Positions 12,747 through 17,033 of a stretch of DNA of 17,033 bases are shown here, in pieces; position 1 is the stretch's first letter, and each line of letters starts with the position of its first letter. The notes under the pieces were generated by a model. That model saw nothing but the letters and a program-made list of their open reading frames with translations, ran no database searches and was not told the origin of the DNA. This DNA comes from CAZVQX01 sp964629735 (GTDB lineage: Bacteria; Bacillota_I; Bacilli_A; RF39; UBA660): contig CAZVQX010000017.1 of NCBI GenBank assembly GCA_964629735.1, forward strand, positions 1-17,033, given 5' to 3'. A program made the translations under genes and the position numbers.

Positions 12747-12776
12747 AAAACAAATAAATTTTTATTTGTTTTTTTG
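12747..12776 (+). terminator. Terminator of the pyrophosphatase-like gene
   Basis: AAAACAAATAAA (12747-12758) and TTTATTTGTTTT (12761-12772) form a perfect 12-bp AT-rich stem followed by more T. It lies about 55 bases after the stop. Confidence 0.75.
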
Positions 12777-12790
12777 TTGACTGTAAACTT

Positions 12791-12830
12791 GTCTATTTTA
12801 AAAATTTTTACATATATATTAATAGGTGAT
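12791..12830 (+). promoter_or_regulatory. Tentative sigma-E-like promoter and RBS of spoVD
   Basis: GTCTATT at 12791-12797 and CATATATAT at 12811-12819 loosely resemble sigma-E elements with 13-bp spacing; spoVD in B. subtilis is sigma-E dependent. No good TTGACA/TATAAT pair is seen here. AGGTGAT at 12824-12830 is the ribosome binding site. Confidence 0.3.
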
Positions 12831-12833
12831 TCG

Positions 12834-14738
12834 ATGTTTTATAAAAAAATTCATAGTCGAATTAAAATTACAACTTTAATAATAGTATTGTTAATGTTTT
12901 TAATAATATTTAAAGTGTTTTATATTCAAGTAATAGATTATAAACGACTTAGTAAATATGCAAATCAATTATGGAGTCGAAATTTACCAATCGAAGCAAA
13001 TAGAGGGATTGTTTTTGATCGAAATGGTATTATCTTAGCTGATAATTTAACAACTACCTCTTTAGTTTTAATTCCTAATCAAATTATTGATAAAGATTTA
13101 ACCGCTCAAAAATTATCCGAAATATTAAAAGTTTCAAAAGAAGAAATGTTGAAACATGTCACTAAAAAAATATCAATTGAGAGAGTTCATCCGGAGGGAC
13201 GCCGACTTCCATTTGGTGTGGCTGATAAAATATCTTCCTTAAAACTACCAGGTGTTTATTTATTAAAAGAATCTAAACGCCATTATCCATTTGATACATA
13301 TATGTCACATACTATTGGTTTTGTTGGAATTGATAATCAAGGATTAAGTGGTTTAGAATTAATGTATGATAAATATTTAACTGGTAGCTATGGTGCCATT
13401 AAATATTTTAGTGATGCTAAAGGTAATAAATTGAATTTGAGCGAAATATATGAAAAACCACAAGATGGAATAAATATAAGTTTAACCATTAATCACCAAA
13501 TTCAATTATCTTTAGAGCGTGAATTAAATAATGCTATTTTAAAATATAATCCTGATCAAGCGTTAGGAATCGTAATGGATCCCAATAGTGGTGAGATATT
13601 AGCACTTTCTTCACGGCCAACTTTTTCACCCAGTAATTATCAAAATTATACAGCTGAAGAAATAAATCGTAATTTACCAATATGGGCAACTTATGAACCG
13701 GGATCAACTTTTAAAATAATAACTCTTGCCTCTGTATTAGAAGAAAAATTAATTGATTTAGATAAAGATACATTTCATGATACTGGTAGCATTACGGTAG
13801 AAAATGCTCGATTGCGATGTTGGAAGCGGGGTGGCCATGGTACTCAAACTTATTTAGAAGTAGTTGAAAATTCATGTAACCCAGGATTTGTCTCGCTAGG
13901 ACTAAAATTAGGTAAAGAAAAAATGTTTGAATATATTGACAATTTTGGTTTTGGTAAAAAAACAGGAATTGATTTAAATGGTGAAGGATCCGGAATAATT
14001 TTTAATTTAGATAGAGTGGGTCCGGTAGAATTAGCAACAACTGCTTTTGGTCAAGGGGTATCGGTAACACCAATTCAACAAATAACTGCTGTTAGCGCTG
14101 CTATTAATGGTGGTGTTTTATATAAACCATATATTGTTAAAAGTTTAAATGAACCTGTCACCAATAGTGCAATCAAAGAAAATAAAAATCAAATTGTAAG
14201 AAAAGTAATAAGTGAAGAAACAAGTAATAAAGTTCGTTATGCTTTAGAAAGTGTTGTCGCTAATGGAACAGGTAGGCATGCTTATATAGAAGGATATCGC
14301 GTTGGGGGCAAAACAGGAACTGCCCAAAAAGTAAAAGATGGTCGTTATATGGTTGGAAATTATATTGTTTCATTTATTGGTTTTTTACCGGCTGATGATC
14401 CTAAAGCGGTTGTTTATATTGCAATAGACAATGCCAAAGGAGCAACTCAATATGGTGGAACAATCGCGGGACCCATCGCCCGAAATGTTATGTTAGATGT
14501 TATTAATGTTTTAAAAATATCTAAGCGTAGCGGGGGTATGGAGAAAGAATATACTTATTTAGATAAAAAATATATTGATGTACCACGTGTTATAAATCTT
14601 AATGTAAAAGATGCTTTAAAGCAATTAAAACCATTTAAAGTTGAATTTTCTGGTAATGGTGATACGGTAATATATCAATCTCCAAGCCAAGGTGAACGAA
14701 TTACTGAAGGATCAGTTGTAAGATTATATTTAAAATAA
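12834..14738 (+). CDS. spoVD: Class B penicillin-binding protein, SpoVD type
   Basis: SpoVD is the transpeptidase for spore cortex peptidoglycan and partners with SpoVE. The 634-residue product (B. subtilis SpoVD ~646) has one N-terminal membrane helix (~11-33), RGIVFDRNGIILADN (~57-71), RHYPFDTYMSHTIGFVG, and a transpeptidase domain with S291-T-F-K294, S347-C-N349 and K493-T-G-T496. A single C-terminal PASTA domain (~580-634) starts YIDVPRVINLNVKDAL. The single PASTA, the length and the position after pbpB in the dcw region fit SpoVD better than FtsI, since pbpB already fills the septal role. I chose ATG 12834, which has AGGTGAT upstream; the frame is open to 12744, but those codons lie in the terminator of the preceding gene. 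It probably forms an operon with mraY and ftsW. Confidence 0.85.
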   Translation: MFYKKIHSRIKITTLIIVLLMFLIIFKVFYIQVIDYKRLSKYANQLWSRNLPIEANRGIVFDRNGIILADNLTTTSLVLIPNQIIDKDLTAQKLSEILKVSKEEMLKHVTKKISIERVHPEGRRLPFGVADKISSLKLPGVYLLKESKRHYPFDTYMSHTIGFVGIDNQGLSGLELMYDKYLTGSYGAIKYFSDAKGNKLNLSEIYEKPQDGINISLTINHQIQLSLERELNNAILKYNPDQALGIVMDPNSGEILALSSRPTFSPSNYQNYTAEEINRNLPIWATYEPGSTFKIITLASVLEEKLIDLDKDTFHDTGSITVENARLRCWKRGGHGTQTYLEVVENSCNPGFVSLGLKLGKEKMFEYIDNFGFGKKTGIDLNGEGSGIIFNLDRVGPVELATTAFGQGVSVTPIQQITAVSAAINGGVLYKPYIVKSLNEPVTNSAIKENKNQIVRKVISEETSNKVRYALESVVANGTGRHAYIEGYRVGGKTGTAQKVKDGRYMVGNYIVSFIGFLPADDPKAVVYIAIDNAKGATQYGGTIAGPIARNVMLDVINVLKISKRSGGMEKEYTYLDKKYIDVPRVINLNVKDALKQLKPFKVEFSGNGDTVIYQSPSQGERITEGSVVRLYLK

Positions 14739-14751
14739 AAGGGGTGATTAA

Positions 14752-15744
14752 GTGTTAATATTAACAAAATCAGTTATGTTAATGATGATTAGTTTTATAG
14801 TTTCATTAATGTTTGGAGCTTTAATAATACCAATTTTAAAAAAATTTAAAATTAATCAGAGAATTAGTAGATACTTAGAAGAATCGCATAAACAAAAAGC
14901 TGGAACACCAACTATGGGTGGTCTGATTTTTATAATTCCAACGATTATTATTTTTATTTTTCTTCTCTTTTTTCAAAAAATAAAAATAACATATAGTTTA
15001 ATTATTGTGTTATTTACTTTTATAAGTTATGGAATATTAGGTTTCATTGATGACTATTTAATAATTGTAAAAAATGATAATGTTGGGCTTAGTGAACGAA
15101 TGAAATTATTTTTCCAATTAATAATCGCGGTTGTATTTTTCTATCTGTTTATGAAAAGTGGTAATGAACCTTTACTATGGATTCATTCTTTCAATATTAA
15201 ATTAAATATTGGATGGATGTATGGAGTGTTTATTTTATTTGTTTTAGTAGCTACTACTAACGCTGTTAATATAACCGATGGTTTAGATGGTTTAGCCGGT
15301 GGTTTAGCCGTTATTGCCTTTTTAGCATTTGGTATTATTACATGGGGAACGGGTTGGTTGGATGGATATGAAGAAATTGCACTTTTATGTTTTACTTTAA
15401 TTGGATCGATTTTAGGATTCTTGTTTTTTAATATTAGTCCAGCAAAAGTTTTTATGGGAGACACTGGTTCTCTGGCAATAGGCGCCGCATTAGGTAGTAT
15501 TGCTATTATAACTAGACATGAGCTTTTATTAGTTGTAATAGGGCTATCTTTTGTAATTGAGACAATGAGTTGTGTTATTCAAAGGACATATTATAAATTT
15601 ACAAAAAATAGAATTTTTCTGATGACTCCAATTCACCATACTTTTGAAATGAGGGGTTGGTCAGAGCGTGATATCGTAAAATTGTTTTGGGTAATTGGTT
15701 TAATTGGTGCGATGTGTGCAATTATATATGGGGTATGGTGGTAA
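14752..15744 (+). CDS. mraY: Phospho-N-acetylmuramoyl-pentapeptide-transferase MraY
   Basis: MraY is an integral membrane enzyme that transfers phospho-MurNAc-pentapeptide from UDP to undecaprenyl phosphate, producing lipid I. The 330-residue product has the usual ten membrane segments and all hallmark loops: HKQKAGTPTMGGL (~43-55), FIDDYLIIVKNDNVGLSERMKL with D100-D101, NAVNITDGLDGLAGG (~170-184), FMGDTGSLAIGAALG, and PIHHTFEMRGWSE near the C-terminus (the HHHFE-like motif). B. subtilis MraY has 324 residues. The GTG start at 14752 follows GGGGTGATT. It is 13 bases after spoVD and one base before ftsW. Usually murE precedes and murD follows it in Bacilli; neither is here. Confidence 0.96.
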   Translation: MLILTKSVMLMMISFIVSLMFGALIIPILKKFKINQRISRYLEESHKQKAGTPTMGGLIFIIPTIIIFIFLLFFQKIKITYSLIIVLFTFISYGILGFIDDYLIIVKNDNVGLSERMKLFFQLIIAVVFFYLFMKSGNEPLLWIHSFNIKLNIGWMYGVFILFVLVATTNAVNITDGLDGLAGGLAVIAFLAFGIITWGTGWLDGYEEIALLCFTLIGSILGFLFFNISPAKVFMGDTGSLAIGAALGSIAIITRHELLLVVIGLSFVIETMSCVIQRTYYKFTKNRIFLMTPIHHTFEMRGWSERDIVKLFWVIGLIGAMCAIIYGVWW

Positions 15745-15745
15745 T

Positions 15746-16702
15746 TTGAAAAAAAGAAGCGTTGATATTGTTTTACTAGCAACAATTATTATAATTGCGC
15801 TTTTTGGTATTGTTATGATATATTCAGCATCTTATGTATGGGCTGAATATAAATTTAATGATCCTTTTAAATTTGTTAAGCATCAAAGTTTATTTTTTAT
15901 AATAGGTCTAGTATTGTTATTAATAACAAGTAAAATAGATTATTTGTATTATAAAAAATATGCCAATCAATTGTTAACTATCTGTCTTGTTTTACTAGTT
16001 TTAGTTTTAATACCAGGTATTGGGACCGTTCGTAATGGAAGTAGAAGTTGGTTTGGAATAGGTTCTTTTGGTATTCAACCTAGTGAATTTACTAAACTAG
16101 CACTTATTATATTTACTTCAAAATATTTAGAAAAAAATATAAAAGAAATAAAATATATAAAAAAAGGAGTGCTCCCTATTATAGGTTTTACTTTATTTGT
16201 TTTTGGTCTTATTATGCTCCAACCTGATTTTGGAACAGGAACAATTGTAGTAATGAGTGTTATGGGGTTGTTGTTTATATCAGGTGTTCATTTGTCTTTT
16301 TTCACTAAAATGGGTGCTTTAGGGCTAATAGGTGTAAGTGGATTAATAATAGCAGCACCATACCGTGTTAATCGTATTTTATCATTCTTAAATCCGTGGA
16401 GTGATCCGTTAGGAACTGGTTTTCAAATTATTCAGTCATTATATGCAATTGGGCCAGGGGGGATATTGGGTTTTGGTTTTGGTAATTCAAGACAAAAACA
16501 TTTTTATTTACCAGAACCACAAACTGATTTTATTTTCTCAATTATTAGTGAGGAATTTGGTTTTTTAGGTGTTATAATTGTTACAACTTTGTTTTTAATA
16601 ATAATTATAAAAGGTTTTAAAATTGCAAGACATTGTAAAGATTTATTTGGAAAATTTTTAGTATCAGATATTATTTTTCAACTATCATTTCAAACTGTTT
16701 AA
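15746..16702 (+). CDS. ftsW: FtsW/SpoVE-family lipid II polymerase, 5' part, cut by an in-frame stop
   Basis: FtsW/SpoVE (SEDS family) polymerises lipid II with its partner class B penicillin-binding protein. The 318 codons present match the family well: MVMIYSASYVWAEYKFNDP-like start (IVMIYSAS, then WAEYKF as in SpoVE), NGSRSWFGIGSFGIQPSEFTKLA split over strands (~95-115), QPDFGTGTIVV, PYRVNRILSFLNPWSDPLGTGFQIIQS and the PEPQTDFIFSIISEEFGF loop. At 16700-16702 a TAA ends the frame, before the last membrane helix and the PFLSYGGSS motif that active members need. The TTG start at 15746 (GGTGG upstream, one base after the mraY stop) gives the family N-terminus; an ATG at 15704 inside mraY adds unrelated residues. 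By position and sequence it may be spoVE rather than the vegetative ftsW. Confidence 0.85.
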   Translation: MKKRSVDIVLLATIIIIALFGIVMIYSASYVWAEYKFNDPFKFVKHQSLFFIIGLVLLLITSKIDYLYYKKYANQLLTICLVLLVLVLIPGIGTVRNGSRSWFGIGSFGIQPSEFTKLALIIFTSKYLEKNIKEIKYIKKGVLPIIGFTLFVFGLIMLQPDFGTGTIVVMSVMGLLFISGVHLSFFTKMGALGLIGVSGLIIAAPYRVNRILSFLNPWSDPLGTGFQIIQSLYAIGPGGILGFGFGNSRQKHFYLPEPQTDFIFSIISEEFGFLGVIIVTTLFLIIIIKGFKIARHCKDLFGKFLVSDIIFQLSFQTV

Positions 16703-16837
16703 AACTTAATGGTAGTAGTTGGTTTAATACCGGTAACTGGGGTAACACTGCCATTTCTTTCTTATGGTGGCTCGAGTTTATTAATTACTTTAATTAGTAT
16801 GGGAATAGTTTTAAATGTAAGCAGGTATCAAAAGTAG
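16703..16837 (+). pseudogene. In-frame 3' remainder of ftsW/spoVE after the premature TAA
   Basis: In the same frame after the TAA, 44 codons read NLMVVVGLIPVTGVTLPFLS then YGGSS...GIVLNVSRYQK and end at TAG 16835-16837. This is the normal SEDS C-terminus (GLIPVTGxTLPFLSYGGSS, then a membrane helix and LNVSRY). The full frame would have 363 codons before the TAG, matching SpoVE (~366). So a single codon, TAA at codon 319, interrupts an otherwise intact gene; a TTA (Leu) would restore it. Sequence error, a real nonsense mutation, or read-through are all possible. Confidence 0.85.
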
Positions 16838-16981
16838 AAATTGTTTGCTGTCAATTTAAAGACTGAAAAAATATAATTATAAGTTAAATAATTAAAAAAG
16901 TCTTATTAGGAAAAACATTTTAAATATTGTTTTTCAATTTAATTATTATTATATTATCAAAAAAAGACCTGGATAATTACG

Positions 16982-17006
16982 AATGAAATTTATTTCATTT
17001 TTTTTT
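16982..17006 (+). terminator. Terminator after the ftsW region
   Basis: AATGAAAT (16982-16989) and ATTTCATT (16992-16999) form an 8-bp stem followed by a long T-run. Confidence 0.65.
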
Positions 17007-17017
17007 ATTAATTAATG

Positions 17018-17026
17018 TGCTATAAT
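17018..17026 (+). promoter_or_regulatory. Extended -10 for a gene beyond the window
   Basis: TGCTATAAT at 17018-17026 is a perfect extended -10 just after the terminator; the -35 position is a T-run. The gene it serves lies past the end. Confidence 0.5.
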
Positions 17027-17033
17027 ATTAAAC

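Larger units (their letters stand above)
16838..17033. other. AT-rich intergenic region after ftsW with two hairpins
   Basis: No coding potential is evident. It holds a perfect 8-bp hairpin (GAAAAACA 16910-16917 with TGTTTTTC 16928-16935) and AAGACT/AGTCTT at 16859-16864 and 16899-16904. murG, the usual neighbour after ftsW/spoVE, is not here. Confidence 0.5.

Noticed and set aside
12744..12833. ATG 12744 as start of spoVD
   Set aside because: The codons fall in the hairpin terminator of the preceding gene and no ribosome binding site precedes them; ATG 12834 has AGGTGAT and the family N-terminus.
15704..15745. ATG 15704 as start of ftsW/spoVE
   Set aside because: It lies inside mraY and adds 14 unrelated residues; TTG 15746 gives the family N-terminus with GGTGG upstream.
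16690..16710. Frameshift or programmed slippage (TTTAAAAC) as cause of the ftsW interruption
   Set aside because: The conserved C-terminus continues in the same frame, so the defect is a single in-frame stop codon and not a frame change.
16838..16981. Structured RNA in the post-ftsW region
   Set aside because: Only short AT-rich inverted repeats are present, expected by chance at this base composition, with no known riboswitch or ncRNA core.
1..17033. Mycoplasma-type genetic code (TGA as Trp)
   Set aside because: Tryptophans in conserved genes use TGG and recX ends at TGA in a normal place.

Overview
The window comes from a very AT-rich, Gram-positive, endospore-forming bacterium of the Bacilli/Firmicutes side. 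Support: strong AGGAGG or GGTGAT ribosome binding sites, short intergenic gaps, U-rich hairpin terminators, spoVS, a SpoVD-type penicillin-binding protein, a FtsW/SpoVE-family gene, two tiny sporulation-type membrane peptides, and a PrsA foldase lipoprotein. Tryptophan is encoded by TGG and TGA is used as a stop, so the code looks standard, unlike Mycoplasma. The lineage is not fixed by sequence reading alone; a deep-branching low-GC Bacilli group (for example near Turicibacter/Haloplasma or an uncultured relative) would fit.

Layout: (1) 1-1310 holds single-gene units: spoVS, a small lipoprotein and a short SSB, each closed by a hairpin terminator. (2) 1350-3240 looks accessory: a multi-pass DUF3592-like membrane protein, then two divergent XRE-type regulators around a 140-bp intergenic region with repeated AAGTTA/TAACTT half-sites that overlap the leftward promoter. 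(3) 3270-6330 is housekeeping: pyrimidine-nucleoside phosphorylase overlapping a membrane protein of unknown function, then rpoZ, then recX, whose promoter contains a LexA-like dyad. recX converges on prsA (minus strand) with a shared bidirectional terminator. (4) 7379-7666 carries two tiny membrane-peptide genes behind a mother-cell-sigma-like -10 element. (5) 7696-12243 is the first half of a dcw (division and cell wall) operon: mraZ-rsmH-ftsL-pbpB plus a CYTH-domain gene, led by a promoter with four AGTGG boxes spaced exactly 10 bp (the MraZ operator). (6) 12294-12775 is a single-gene unit for a minimal family-I pyrophosphatase-like protein. (7) 12834-16837 is the second dcw half: spoVD-mraY-ftsW/spoVE.

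The most notable observation is at the end: the FtsW/SpoVE reading frame is cut by an in-frame TAA at 16700-16702, while the next 44 codons still encode a well-conserved C-terminus ending at a TAG. The dcw cluster is also rearranged relative to Bacillus: murE, murD and murG are absent from their usual places, and a CYTH gene and a pyrophosphatase gene sit between pbpB and spoVD. I see no tRNA, rRNA, CRISPR array, insertion sequence or riboswitch. I did not find evidence strong enough to claim an undescribed system; the best candidates are the XRE/DUF3592 block, the interrupted ftsW and the tiny-peptide pair.
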